From positions 890,112 to 954,111 of the forward strand of contig NZ_FPBK01000001.1 in the NCBI RefSeq assembly GCF_900116665.1: a stretch of DNA of 64,000 nucleotides, in the 5' to 3' direction. Positions within the stretch are counted from its first letter, which is position 1; every line of letters begins with the position of its first letter. Positions 1 to 8,294 of this stretch are shown here, in pieces. The notes beneath the pieces were generated by a model that was not told where the DNA came from, made no database searches, and saw only the letters and a program-made list of their open reading frames with translations. This DNA comes from Pustulibacterium marinum. Its GTDB lineage: Bacteria; Bacteroidota; Bacteroidia; Flavobacteriales; Flavobacteriaceae. Position numbers and translations under genes: made by a program.

Positions 1-645
1 AATCTTTACACCTCTTTTGTAAGCTGAATGATACGGTTTAGCACCCACAAAAGCTGGTAAAAAGGAATGATGAATATTGATAATCCTGTTTGGATACAAA
101 TCAATAATTTTTTCCGATACAATTTGCATATACCTTGCCAAAACTATAAAGTCGATTTCAAATTTTTGAAGTAATTCAATTTGAAGGGCTTCTGCTTCAC
201 CCTTGGTTTCTTTAGTTACAGGAATGTGATAATACGGAATTCCAAAATTCTTCGCTGCTGTTGCTAAATCAGGATGATTACTGATGATTAGCGGAATTTC
301 AACTTCCCATTCACCAGCATTGTACCTGCTTAAAATATCGTATAAACAATGATCGTATTTGCTAACAAACACAGCCATTTTTGGTTTGTAATCAGATGGA
401 AATAGTTGCCATTCCATTTCATAAGTTCCAGCAATAGCTTCAGAAAATTCCTTTTTGAAAGTACTGTAAGCAAAGGATGTGTGCTCAAAAACACTTTCCA
501 GTCGCATAAAGAAAGTTCCGTTTTCGCTGTCTACGTGTTGATCTATGTAAACAATATTTCCCTTTTGTTGGTAAATAAAATTAGTCACCGCCGCTATGAT
601 TCCCGTTGCATCTTTGCAATGAATCAGTAACATTACTTTTTCCAT
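1..645 (-). CDS. purU: Formyltetrahydrofolate deformylase (3' part cut by window edge)
   Basis: The enzyme hydrolyses 10-formyl-tetrahydrofolate to formate and tetrahydrofolate in the cytoplasm, balancing one-carbon pools and feeding formate to purine synthesis. The 215 visible residues start at an ATG (643-645) with an ACT-type regulatory domain (LLIHCKDATGIIAAV) over about the first 80 residues. The formyltransferase fold follows, with an SNHPD segment near residue 125 and INIHHSFLPAF near residues 187-197, the conserved His-containing loop of the family. The family is about 280 residues, so roughly 65 C-terminal residues lie outside the window; this is truncation by the window, not a pseudogene. 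It is divergent from icmF. Confidence 0.93.
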   Translation of the reverse strand, partial: MEKVMLLIHCKDATGIIAAVTNFIYQQKGNIVYIDQHVDSENGTFFMRLESVFEHTSFAYSTFKKEFSEAIAGTYEMEWQLFPSDYKPKMAVFVSKYDHCLYDILSRYNAGEWEVEIPLIISNHPDLATAAKNFGIPYYHIPVTKETKGEAEALQIELLQKFEIDFIVLARYMQIVSEKIIDLYPNRIINIHHSFLPAFVGAKPYHSAYKRGVKI

Positions 646-679
646 CTAAAAAATGATTAAGAAGTTAAAGTTACATTTT

Positions 680-714
680 TTGAAAAAGTTTTTTTCAAAC
701 CGAAAATAATTTTG
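680..714 (+). promoter_or_regulatory. Candidate promoter of icmF
   Basis: TTG at 680-682 and a perfect Bacteroidota -7 element TAATTTTG at 707-714 lie 24 bases apart, slightly longer than usual. Transcription would start near 720. A T/A-rich inverted repeat (TTTGAAAAA ... TTTTTCAAA) overlaps the -33 region at about 679-699. A second, poorer -7 (TAAATTGC, 754-761) is also possible. Confidence 0.4.
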
Positions 715-789
715 AACGAAGTGTAAATAAGTGTGTTGTTTTTTGGTTTTTCCGTAAATTGCGACACATAAATGCATACATTATTAAAA

Positions 790-3700
790 ATGAAGCAACC
801 AAATATCTATAAGCCCAAATATAAAGTTAGAATAGTAACCGCAGCATCACTTTTTGATGGTCATGATGCAGCTATCAATATCATGCGTCGTATTATTCAA
901 TCTACTGGTGTAGAGGTAATACATCTTGGTCACGACCGTAGTGTAGAAGAAGTAGTAAATACTGCCATTCAAGAAGATGCCAATGCTATTGCCATGACGT
1001 CTTATCAGGGCGGACATACCGAGTATTTTAAATATATGTACGATTTGCTTCAGGAAAAAGGAGCCGGACACATCAAAATTTTTGGTGGTGGCGGTGGTGT
1101 AATTCTTCCTGAAGAAATTAAAGAATTGCAAGACTATGGTATCACGCGCATTTATTCGCCAGATGATGGTCGCGAACTTGGTTTGCAAGGTATGATCAAT
1201 GATTTGGTGGAATTGTCTGATTATCCTAGCCCATCCCTAACCCTTCCCAAAGGGAAGGAAATTGGAACTGCTTTAGTTGAGAAGAATGTAAATTGTATTG
1301 CGAGATTGATCTCTTTTGCAGAAAATTTTCATGATAAATTTATAGAAAGCTTTCACCCTTTGGGGGAATTGAAGGGGGATAAAATTCCGGTTTTAGGAAT
1401 CACAGGAACGGGCGGAGCTGGTAAATCTTCGTTGGTAGATGAGTTAGTGCGTCGTTTTTTAATTGATTTCCCTGAAAAAACCATCGGAATTATTTCTGTA
1501 GACCCGTCTAAACGTAAAACGGGTGGTGCGCTTTTAGGAGATAGAATTCGAATGAACGCAATCAATAATCCTAGAGTGTACATGCGTTCGTTGGCTACTC
1601 GACAATCTAATTTAGCATTGTCTAAATATGTAGCTGAAGCGGTTGAGGTGTTGAAAGCAGCGAAATATGATTTGATCATTCTGGAAACTTCGGGAATTGG
1701 TCAAAGTGATACCGAGATTTTGGATCATTCTGATGTTTCTTTATATGTGATGACCCCAGAATTTGGTGCGGCAACACAATTGGAAAAAATTGATATGCTT
1801 GATTTTGCTGATTTGGTTTCTATCAATAAATTCGATAAACGTGGTGCTTTAGATGCGTTGCGTGATGTGAAAAAGCAATACCAGCGCAATCATAATTTAT
1901 GGGAAGCCGATGTAAACGATATGCCAATTTTTGGTACGATTGCTTCTCAATTTAACGATCCGGGAACCAATTCGCTTTACAAAGCAATCATGGATACCAT
2001 TGCAGAAAAGACGACAAGCGAGTTGCATTCTACCTTTGAGATCTCTAAGGAGATGAGTGAAAAGATTTTCGTGATTCCGCCAAATCGTACGCGTTATTTG
2101 TCTGAGATTTCAGAAAACAATCGTTCGTATGATGCTACGGCGAAAACACAAGCTGAAGTTGCTCAAAAGTTATACGGAATTTTCAAAACGATTTGTTCGG
2201 TTGCAAACATTAATTCAGAAACAATTGAGCAATCATTATTATTGACAAGTAGCTTAGATGAAGAAAAAATCCTAAGTTATGCCAACGATTCAAACCAACA
2301 GTTTTTACAGCTTTTAGTTGCCGAATTCAATAAGGTGAAAATGAACCTAGATCCTTACAATTGGGAAGTCATTGTAACTTGGGACGAAAAAGTAAATAAA
2401 TATAAAAATCCTGTCTACAGCTTTAAAGTTCGTGACAGAGTGATTGAAATAAAAACACATACCGAATCGCTTTCGCATTCACAAATACCAAAGGTAGCGT
2501 TGCCAAAGTATCAGGCTTGGGGCGATATTTTAAAATGGGTGTTGCAAGAAAATGTTCCGGGTGAATTCCCGTATACCGCTGGTTTATATCCGTTCAAAAG
2601 AGAAGGGGAAGACCCAACGCGTATGTTTGCCGGTGAAGGTGGACCAGAGCGTACCAACCGTCGTTTTCATTACGTGAGCTTAGGTATGCCAGCCAAGCGA
2701 TTGTCCACTGCTTTTGATTCGGTTACCTTGTACGGAAACGATCCTGATTACCGCCCGGATATTTACGGTAAAATTGGTAATGCCGGCGTTTCCATTTGTT
2801 GTTTAGACGATGCTAAAAAGTTGTATTCCGGCTTCGATTTGAGTCATCCAACCACTTCGGTTTCTATGACGATTAATGGTCCGGCTCCTATGTTATTAGG
2901 CTTTTTCATGAATGCAGCTATCGATCAAAACTGTGAAAAATACATCAAAGAGAATGGTCTGGAAGCTGAAGTTGAAGCAAAACTAAAAGCATTGTACGAC
3001 GACAAAGGTTTGGCAAGACCATCGTACAAAGGAGAGTTACCAGAAGGAAATGACGGTTTAGGATTGTTGTTATTAGGAGTTACCGGAGATCAAATTTTAC
3101 CTGCGGATGTCTATAGCAAAATCAAAACTGAAACCTTAGCCCAAGTACGTGGAACGGTTCAGGCAGATATTTTAAAAGAAGATCAAGCACAGAATACCTG
3201 TATTTTCTCTACGGAATTCGCATTGCGATTGATGGGCGATGTACAAGAGTATTTTATAGAGAAATTGGTACGTAACTTCTATTCAGTTTCTATTTCTGGG
3301 TATCACATTGCGGAAGCTGGAGCAAACCCAATAACGCAATTGGCGTTTACTTTGGCCAACGGATTCACATACGTAGAGTATTACTTGAGTCGTGGTATGG
3401 ATATCAATGCCTTCGGACCTAATTTATCATTCTTTTTCTCAAACGGAATCGATCCAGAATATGCAGTGATTGGTCGTGTGGCTAGAAGAATTTGGGCAAA
3501 AGCCTTGAAGCAGAAATACGGTGCGAACCCAAGAGCACAAATGCTGAAATATCACATTCAGACTTCAGGTCGTTCGTTACATGCTCAAGAAATTGATTTC
3601 AACGATATCAGAACCACGTTACAAGCCTTGTACGCTATTTACGACAACTGTAATTCGTTACACACCAACGCATATGACGAAGCGATTACCACGCCAACAG

Positions 3701-4248
3701 AAGAGTCGGTACGTAGAGCAATGGCAATTCAGCTCATCATCAACAGAGAATTAGGGTTGGCGAAGAATGAAAACCCAATTCAAGGTTCGTTCATTATTGA
3801 AGAATTGACCGATTTGGTTGAAGAGGCCGTATTAACAGAGTTTGACAGAATTACCGAGCGTGGAGGTGTTTTAGGAGCAATGGAAACCATGTACCAGCGT
3901 TCTAAAATACAAGAAGAATCTTTGTATTACGAAACCTTAAAACACAACGGAAGTTTCCCTATAATTGGTGTAAACACGTTTTTAAGTAGTAAAGGTTCGC
4001 CAACGGTAATTCCGGCAGAAGTAATTCGTGCAACGGAAGAAGAGAAGAAAAATCAGATTAAAACTTTAGAAAACTTGCATCAATCTTTTGCGGGTAAAGC
4101 AGAAGAAGGTATTGCAAAAATTCAGCAAGCAGCCATTCAAAATCAAAATATTTTTGAAGAGTTAATGGAAGCCACCAAGTATTGTTCGTTAGGGCAAATT
4201 ACTTCGGCATTGTTTGAAGTAGGAGGGCAGTACCGTAGAAATATGTAA
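790..4248 (+). CDS. icmF: Fused isobutyryl-CoA mutase (B12-binding + G-protein chaperone + mutase)
   Basis: Adenosylcobalamin-dependent carbon-skeleton mutase of the IcmF type, which interconverts isobutyryl- and n-butyryl-CoA (or related acyl-CoAs). The domain order is a B12-binding domain at about residues 12-140 ([11 protein letters not shown], then IFGGGGGV), a MeaI/ArgK-like GTPase with P-loop [12 protein letters not shown] at residues 203-214, and the TIM-barrel mutase from about residue 590 ([32 protein letters not shown]). The 1152 residues exceed the roughly 1090 of proteobacterial IcmF; part of the extra length is in the linker before the GTPase, where palindromic repeat DNA is translated. 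I start it at ATG 790 ([14 protein letters not shown]); an in-frame ATG at 772 is the alternative. The pocket has Tyr600 where IcmF usually has Phe, and Gln801 where methylmalonyl-CoA mutase has Arg. It is monocistronic and followed by a terminator. Confidence 0.92.
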   Translation: MKQPNIYKPKYKVRIVTAASLFDGHDAAINIMRRIIQSTGVEVIHLGHDRSVEEVVNTAIQEDANAIAMTSYQGGHTEYFKYMYDLLQEKGAGHIKIFGGGGGVILPEEIKELQDYGITRIYSPDDGRELGLQGMINDLVELSDYPSPSLTLPKGKEIGTALVEKNVNCIARLISFAENFHDKFIESFHPLGELKGDKIPVLGITGTGGAGKSSLVDELVRRFLIDFPEKTIGIISVDPSKRKTGGALLGDRIRMNAINNPRVYMRSLATRQSNLALSKYVAEAVEVLKAAKYDLIILETSGIGQSDTEILDHSDVSLYVMTPEFGAATQLEKIDMLDFADLVSINKFDKRGALDALRDVKKQYQRNHNLWEADVNDMPIFGTIASQFNDPGTNSLYKAIMDTIAEKTTSELHSTFEISKEMSEKIFVIPPNRTRYLSEISENNRSYDATAKTQAEVAQKLYGIFKTICSVANINSETIEQSLLLTSSLDEEKILSYANDSNQQFLQLLVAEFNKVKMNLDPYNWEVIVTWDEKVNKYKNPVYSFKVRDRVIEIKTHTESLSHSQIPKVALPKYQAWGDILKWVLQENVPGEFPYTAGLYPFKREGEDPTRMFAGEGGPERTNRRFHYVSLGMPAKRLSTAFDSVTLYGNDPDYRPDIYGKIGNAGVSICCLDDAKKLYSGFDLSHPTTSVSMTINGPAPMLLGFFMNAAIDQNCEKYIKENGLEAEVEAKLKALYDDKGLARPSYKGELPEGNDGLGLLLLGVTGDQILPADVYSKIKTETLAQVRGTVQADILKEDQAQNTCIFSTEFALRLMGDVQEYFIEKLVRNFYSVSISGYHIAEAGANPITQLAFTLANGFTYVEYYLSRGMDINAFGPNLSFFFSNGIDPEYAVIGRVARRIWAKALKQKYGANPRAQMLKYHIQTSGRSLHAQEIDFNDIRTTLQALYAIYDNCNSLHTNAYDEAITTPTEESVRRAMAIQLIINRELGLAKNENPIQGSFIIEELTDLVEEAVLTEFDRITERGGVLGAMETMYQRSKIQEESLYYETLKHNGSFPIIGVNTFLSSKGSPTVIPAEVIRATEEEKKNQIKTLENLHQSFAGKAEEGIAKIQQAAIQNQNIFEELMEATKYCSLGQITSALFEVGGQYRRNM
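1235..1260 (+). repeat. Palindromic repeat segment inside icmF (left copy)
   Basis: This GC-rich segment in AT-rich surroundings contains the hairpin CCTTCCC-AAA-GGGAAGG (1242-1258) preceded by CCCTAA. It is read in frame as [10 protein letters not shown] in the linker between the B12-binding and GTPase domains. It looks like the CCCTAACCCTTCCC-type dispersed repeat I remember from other Flavobacteria (recollection, not searched). Confidence 0.5.
1354..1380 (+). repeat. Palindromic repeat segment inside icmF (right copy)
   Basis: CACCCTTTGGGGG followed by AATTGAAGGGGGAT, read in frame as [10 protein letters not shown]. It shares CCCTTTGGG and a following G-rich run with the reverse complement of the 1235-1260 segment, so the two form an imperfect inverted pair about 95 bases apart around a native stretch ([11 protein letters not shown]). 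Confidence 0.45.
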
Positions 4249-4271
4249 GTCATTATTAATAATAGTAAAAC

Positions 4272-4311
4272 AAAAAAGGGAATGCACTCAACAGATTGCA
4301 TTCCCTTTTTT
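4272..4311. terminator. Bidirectional intrinsic terminator
   Basis: A 15-bp stem (4272-4286 with 4297-4311; core GGGAATGCA/TGCATTCCC) with a 10-base loop and A/T tracts on both sides. It can end both icmF (plus) and the cco-associated SafE gene (minus). Confidence 0.85.
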
Positions 4312-4332
4312 TAAAGGCATTTGAAATATTTG

Positions 4333-5034
4333 TTAATGACAGTTTGGTTGCGCTTTCACCATTAAGCTCATGTTAGATGGTGAAACATAAGGTATTCCTA
4401 AACCTAATCCTCTTAGGATAAAAAATACACCTATAATGGCAACAAAAACGGGTACTAGTTTTTGAATTCGTTGTCTTGTTGCTATGGTTAGAAAATTACC
4501 TAAATAAGCAGCTGCACTCATTAGAGGTAAAGTTCCTAGTCCAAAAGCAATCATATACAAAGCACTTTCTATTGGTTTTCCCAAAGCCAATGCTCCAAAA
4601 ATGGCCATATATACCAAACCGCATGGTAATAATCCATTCAGAAATCCAATCGAAAAAAGGGAAGAAAAACTTCTTTTTTTGAATTGTTTTCCAAGTGCAG
4701 ATTTTACGTTACTTATGGCTTTGAATATAGGTTTTGTAATGCCTGTTTTTTGTAATGTTTTAGTTGGTAAAACAACCGCAATGATCATAAGAATTCCTAC
4801 TGCAATAGATAGTTGCTGTTGGTATCCACTGAGATAAAATCCGGTGCCTAGAATACCAAAAATGGCTCCTACACTTGCGTAGCTTGTAAATCTACCGAAA
4901 TGGTAACTTAGAATCTGAAAGAACTTTTTCAATGGTTTATCTCGGTCTAGCGGTAACATAAAAGCTATGGGGCCGCACATGCCAACACAGTGAAAACTTC
5001 CTAAAAGGCCTAATATGAAAGCTGAGGCAAACAT
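4333..5034 (-). CDS. Sulfite exporter TauE/SafE-family (UreH-like) membrane protein
   Basis: Polytopic inner-membrane protein of 233 residues with about six hydrophobic segments. The first membrane segment carries SFHCVGMCGP, a Cys/Met/His cluster typical of the TauE/SafE members that sit with cbb3 oxidase genes. The motif and context suggest copper or another metal for oxidase assembly, which is inference; sulfite export is only the family label. I start at ATG 5034, one base after the fixH stop. A TTG at 5046 would add four residues and overlap fixH. It is the last gene of the cco/fix cluster. Confidence 0.8.
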   Translation of the reverse strand: MFASAFILGLLGSFHCVGMCGPIAFMLPLDRDKPLKKFFQILSYHFGRFTSYASVGAIFGILGTGFYLSGYQQQLSIAVGILMIIAVVLPTKTLQKTGITKPIFKAISNVKSALGKQFKKRSFSSLFSIGFLNGLLPCGLVYMAIFGALALGKPIESALYMIAFGLGTLPLMSAAAYLGNFLTIATRQRIQKLVPVFVAIIGVFFILRGLGLGIPYVSPSNMSLMVKAQPNCH

Positions 5035-5035
5035 G

Positions 5036-5488
5036 CTAGAAAACAAGTTGTTTTTTGGTCAAAAACTCTTGACCATTATAGCTCCATTCAATTTGAATGT
5101 TCCACCGACCGTCCTTTAAGCGATTGTTAGGTATGAGCAAATGTGAATCAGATAGTGAAATAGGAATTTCAAAATCCTGCTGCTTATCGGACGGTCTATA
5201 AAGGAACATTGTACCCGAAATCTCTTTCGGATTTAACAAAGGGGGAAATTGAATTTTTAAACCATCTGTTGTTTTTTCTGCCAATACCTGCATGCCCAGC
5301 ATATTGGTAACTTTTTCTTTATTGATCTCTTTTTGGTAAGCAAGTTCTTCTTTATAGTAATCTTCGGTTACCAAATCATAATCATATTTTTTGTTGGTGG
5401 TCATATTCACTATGAAGTACATAATGAATGAAATGAACGCTACAAAAGCGACAACCACGCCAAATCCCCAATTCAATTTAATTTTCAT
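5036..5488 (-). CDS. fixH: FixH family protein
   Basis: Small protein with one N-terminal membrane anchor (about residues 7-28, WGFGVVVAFVAFISFIMYF) and a periplasmic beta-rich domain. FixH proteins accompany the CcoI copper ATPase and CcoG in cbb3 oxidase maturation. This one has the usual YDYDLVTEDYYKEE stretch just after the membrane segment. 150 residues from ATG 5488; a TTG start at 5497 is possible but less likely. It is transcribed after ccoG across a 203-base gap and coupled to the SafE-like gene downstream. Confidence 0.85.
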   Translation of the reverse strand: MKIKLNWGFGVVVAFVAFISFIMYFIVNMTTNKKYDYDLVTEDYYKEELAYQKEINKEKVTNMLGMQVLAEKTTDGLKIQFPPLLNPKEISGTMFLYRPSDKQQDFEIPISLSDSHLLIPNNRLKDGRWNIQIEWSYNGQEFLTKKQLVF

Positions 5489-5691
5489 ACCTAACAAATT
5501 TTAAAATTCACATAAAGTTATGGGCTCTGTCTTGTTGCTCTTCAAGACTTATTATTGAATAAACTCAGATTTTTTGCCCGATGAAATTGAGTTTTTACAT
5601 GCGTTAACTGATTGCCGGAAGTAACCATTTTTAGGCTTGTGTGGCTAGGTTGAAATAGCTAGCTACCAACAATCAACTAACAACATAAATG

Positions 5692-7113
5692 CTATCTAAA
5701 ACTTCGTGGCCCCATAAAATTGGTAGTGCAGGTTTCTATTAATTTTCCTTCACTATACACACCAAGTTGTAGTTTTGTTTTATCACCATCTAAAAAGGCT
5801 TCGTCTAGTTCAATAAACAGCGTTCCTTCTGCTAAACCTTGTTTTGGGACGGTGATTTCATCTTTAGAAACTAGTTTGATAACTCCATCTTTACCCATTA
5901 ATTGAAAGGTTACATGACCAATTTCTTCAGTGGTTTTATTTATAATTTTATATGTAAAGACATTGCTGATGGTTTCCTCATCTACATGTTGATACAGTTG
6001 TCCTGGTAATCTTAAAACAGTTGCTTCTACATCATTTCTTAAGAATAATAATCCGATAAGAACCGCGGTTAAAATTCCAAGTACTGTGGAGTAACCTTTC
6101 ATTCTGGCAGTGAATTTGAACTTCTCTTTTTTTGAAATTTCATCTTCACTTGCATAACGAATTAGTCCTTTAGGAAGATTCACTTTTTCCATGATGGTGT
6201 TACACTCATCAATACAAGCAGTACAGTTTACACACTCTAATTGTGTTCCATTTCTAATATCAATCCCTGTAGGGCAAACCGTTACACATTGATTACAGTC
6301 GATACAATCTCCGAAACCAAGCGCTTTTCTGTCTTCATTTTTTCTGAACTTTTTTCGACCATTTTCAGCTTCGCCACGTTTATGGTCATAGGCAACAATG
6401 ATTGATTTGTTATCTAAAAGGACACCTTGCAATCTACCGTAAGGACAAGCAATGATGCATACTTGTTCTCTAAACCAACTAAAAACAAAGTAAAAAACTC
6501 CGGTGAAGATTAGTAAAGAAATAAGCGTGCTTACGTGTGTCGTTGGCCCATCTGTGATGTATTGTAAAAGAACGTCGCTACCTATTAAATAGGCTAAGAA
6601 AACATTGGCAATGATAAACGAGATGATGAAAAAGATACACCATTTAATTACTCTCTTTCTTATCTTTTCAGCGTTCCAAGCTTGTTTGTCTAAACGCATT
6701 TGTGCACCGCGATCTCCTTCAATCCAATATTCAATTCGTCTAAACACCATTTCCATAAAAATGGTTTGAGGACAAATCCAACCGCAGAAGATTCTACCAA
6801 AAACAACGGTGAACAGTGTGATGAAAACAACTCCTACGATCATGGATATTACAAACAAATAGAAGTCTTGCGGCCAAAAAGGAAATCCGAAAATATTAAA
6901 CCTTCGTTCCAGTACATTAAAAAGTAAGAACTGGTTTCCGTTTATTTTTACAAAAGGAGCCGCAATGAGGAAAGCCAAAAGAATATAGCTAACAATTTTT
7001 CGCTTATCGTAATAAGCGCCGCTCGGTTTTTTAGGGTATACCCAAGAGCGTTTGCCTTCCTCATTGATGGTTCCTATGGAATCTCTGAACTTTTCCTTGT
7101 CTGTAGTTTTCAC
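5692..7113 (-). CDS. ccoG: Cytochrome c oxidase accessory protein CcoG (FixG/RdxA)
   Basis: Membrane iron-sulfur protein needed for cbb3 oxidase assembly; the family is linked to reduction of Cu(II) for the oxidase. 473 residues with several N-terminal membrane segments and the NapH-like CGWICPQTIFMEMVFRR motif near residue 110. Two [4Fe-4S] clusters follow near residues 268-300 (CIDCNQCVTVCPTG and CVNCTACIDECN), then a further membrane segment and a C-terminal Ig-like FixG domain. The start codon is GTG (7111-7113), 12 bases after the ccoP stop; no ATG fits better. All cluster cysteines are present. Confidence 0.95.
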   Translation of the reverse strand: MKTTDKEKFRDSIGTINEEGKRSWVYPKKPSGAYYDKRKIVSYILLAFLIAAPFVKINGNQFLLFNVLERRFNIFGFPFWPQDFYLFVISMIVGVVFITLFTVVFGRIFCGWICPQTIFMEMVFRRIEYWIEGDRGAQMRLDKQAWNAEKIRKRVIKWCIFFIISFIIANVFLAYLIGSDVLLQYITDGPTTHVSTLISLLIFTGVFYFVFSWFREQVCIIACPYGRLQGVLLDNKSIIVAYDHKRGEAENGRKKFRKNEDRKALGFGDCIDCNQCVTVCPTGIDIRNGTQLECVNCTACIDECNTIMEKVNLPKGLIRYASEDEISKKEKFKFTARMKGYSTVLGILTAVLIGLLFLRNDVEATVLRLPGQLYQHVDEETISNVFTYKIINKTTEEIGHVTFQLMGKDGVIKLVSKDEITVPKQGLAEGTLFIELDEAFLDGDKTKLQLGVYSEGKLIETCTTNFMGPRSFR

Positions 7114-7125
7114 AACAGTTTGTTT

Positions 7126-8094
7126 TTAGTTCATGGCTGCAGCATCTGCCTCCATGGTTTCTGTTTCAGTGTTTGTTTCAGATGTTTCTTCTGAAGTAGC
7201 TTCAGCAGCCTTATCAGCACCTTCTGGAGCCCAAATGATATCTCCTTGTGGTTCTTTAGGGTTTGCTGGCGTAGTACCGTATAAACTGATCACGTAACTT
7301 GCTACTTGTTGTCTTTCGGATGGTTTTAGTGTTTGTTTCCAAGCAACCATACCTTTACCATCTCTACCACCTTCTGAAATAGTATGGAATACATTTTTGA
7401 TTCCGCCGCCTAAAATCCAGTGATTGTCCGTTAGGTTTGGTCCAATTCCTCCACCACCATCTGGTGCATGACAAGCCACGCAGTTAGCGTTGAAAATATT
7501 TTGACCTTTCGTAAGATCGGTAGCTTCTGTAAGTAATGTTACAGTGTTTTCATCTACCAAGTCTTTAGCCGTAAGTTTATATTTTTCGATAGCGATTTGT
7601 GCTTCTGCAACATCTTTTTCATATTCTGCTGCCTGAAGATCGGCTCCGAAAATATGAAATCTAGCCATGTAGATAAAACCAATTACAATAGTGACATAGA
7701 AAAGACCAATCCACCATGGAGGTAAATTGTTATCTAGTTCTTTGATGCCGTCATAATCATGTGTTAAAATAATTTCACCTTCTTCTTCTATAGGTTTTTG
7801 ATCTAGTAGTTTTGTGTATAATTTACGGTACCAAGCATTTTCTCTTGCAAGTGCTTTTTGTTCTGCAAGTTCCTTTTTGCGCTCTTCGGTCATTATGGCG
7901 TTTGTAATTGCTTGCATAGTACCTACAATTACTTCTAAACCAATTAATCCGATAGTGAACAATCCTATAAAAATAGGAACTTCAGGATAGGTTAAAAATG
8001 CAGGTTGATCACCAGAATCTATGAAATATTCTGCTGCAGCAGCTACCAAAGCGACAATTACAATGACTCTTAAATAGGATATAAAACTTCTCAT
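7126..8094 (-). CDS. ccoP: cbb3-type cytochrome c oxidase subunit III (mono-haem CcoP)
   Basis: Electron-entry subunit of the cbb3 terminal oxidase. Two N-terminal membrane segments, a charged cytoplasmic region, another membrane segment (LPPWWIGLFYVTIVIGFIYM), then a periplasmic cytochrome c domain with CVACH near residue 205 and a GMVAWKQTL loop that probably supplies the Met ligand. Only one CxxCH occurs in 322 residues, whereas proteobacterial CcoP is di-haem. The C-terminus is a low-complexity Ala/Glu/Thr tail. It lies 9 bases after ccoQ and 12 bases before ccoG. Confidence 0.95.
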   Translation of the reverse strand: MRSFISYLRVIVIVALVAAAAEYFIDSGDQPAFLTYPEVPIFIGLFTIGLIGLEVIVGTMQAITNAIMTEERKKELAEQKALARENAWYRKLYTKLLDQKPIEEEGEIILTHDYDGIKELDNNLPPWWIGLFYVTIVIGFIYMARFHIFGADLQAAEYEKDVAEAQIAIEKYKLTAKDLVDENTVTLLTEATDLTKGQNIFNANCVACHAPDGGGGIGPNLTDNHWILGGGIKNVFHTISEGGRDGKGMVAWKQTLKPSERQQVASYVISLYGTTPANPKEPQGDIIWAPEGADKAAEATSEETSETNTETETMEADAAAMN

Positions 8095-8103
8095 AATTGT
8101 TTT

Positions 8104-8289
8104 TTATTGGTTGTTATCTGAATCTTCTTCTAGCGGTAAAGCGCTGATTTTATTAATGTACTCTTTCTTTCTAGTAAATGCTCTTACAGTGATCATTGTA
8201 AAGAATGAAAAGAATATTAAGAGCGAGATGATAGGATAAATATCCACATCTGAAATGGTGTCTAAATGATGTTTGATAAACTTTAGCAT
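8104..8289 (-). CDS. ccoQ: cbb3 oxidase small subunit CcoQ-like
   Basis: A 61-residue single-span protein (membrane segment about 18-37, YPIISLLIFFSFFTMITVRAF) followed by a charged tail. It lies 5 bases after ccoNO and 9 before ccoP, the place of CcoQ, which stabilises the oxidase. The assignment rests on position and topology because these proteins are too short to show diagnostic motifs. Confidence 0.8.
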   Translation of the reverse strand: MLKFIKHHLDTISDVDIYPIISLLIFFSFFTMITVRAFTRKKEYINKISALPLEEDSDNNQ

Positions 8290-8294
8290 GGCTC

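Noticed and set aside
1-645. purU as a truncated pseudogene
   Set aside because: The missing C-terminus is outside the window; the visible part is intact.
1235-1380. A transposon or MITE disrupting icmF
   Set aside because: The reading frame is kept, no target-site duplication is visible, and the flanked residues look native; treated as repeat segments instead.
847-1679. Long open frames antisense to icmF
   Set aside because: They have no family motifs, no promoter, and lie fully inside a convincingly coding sense gene.
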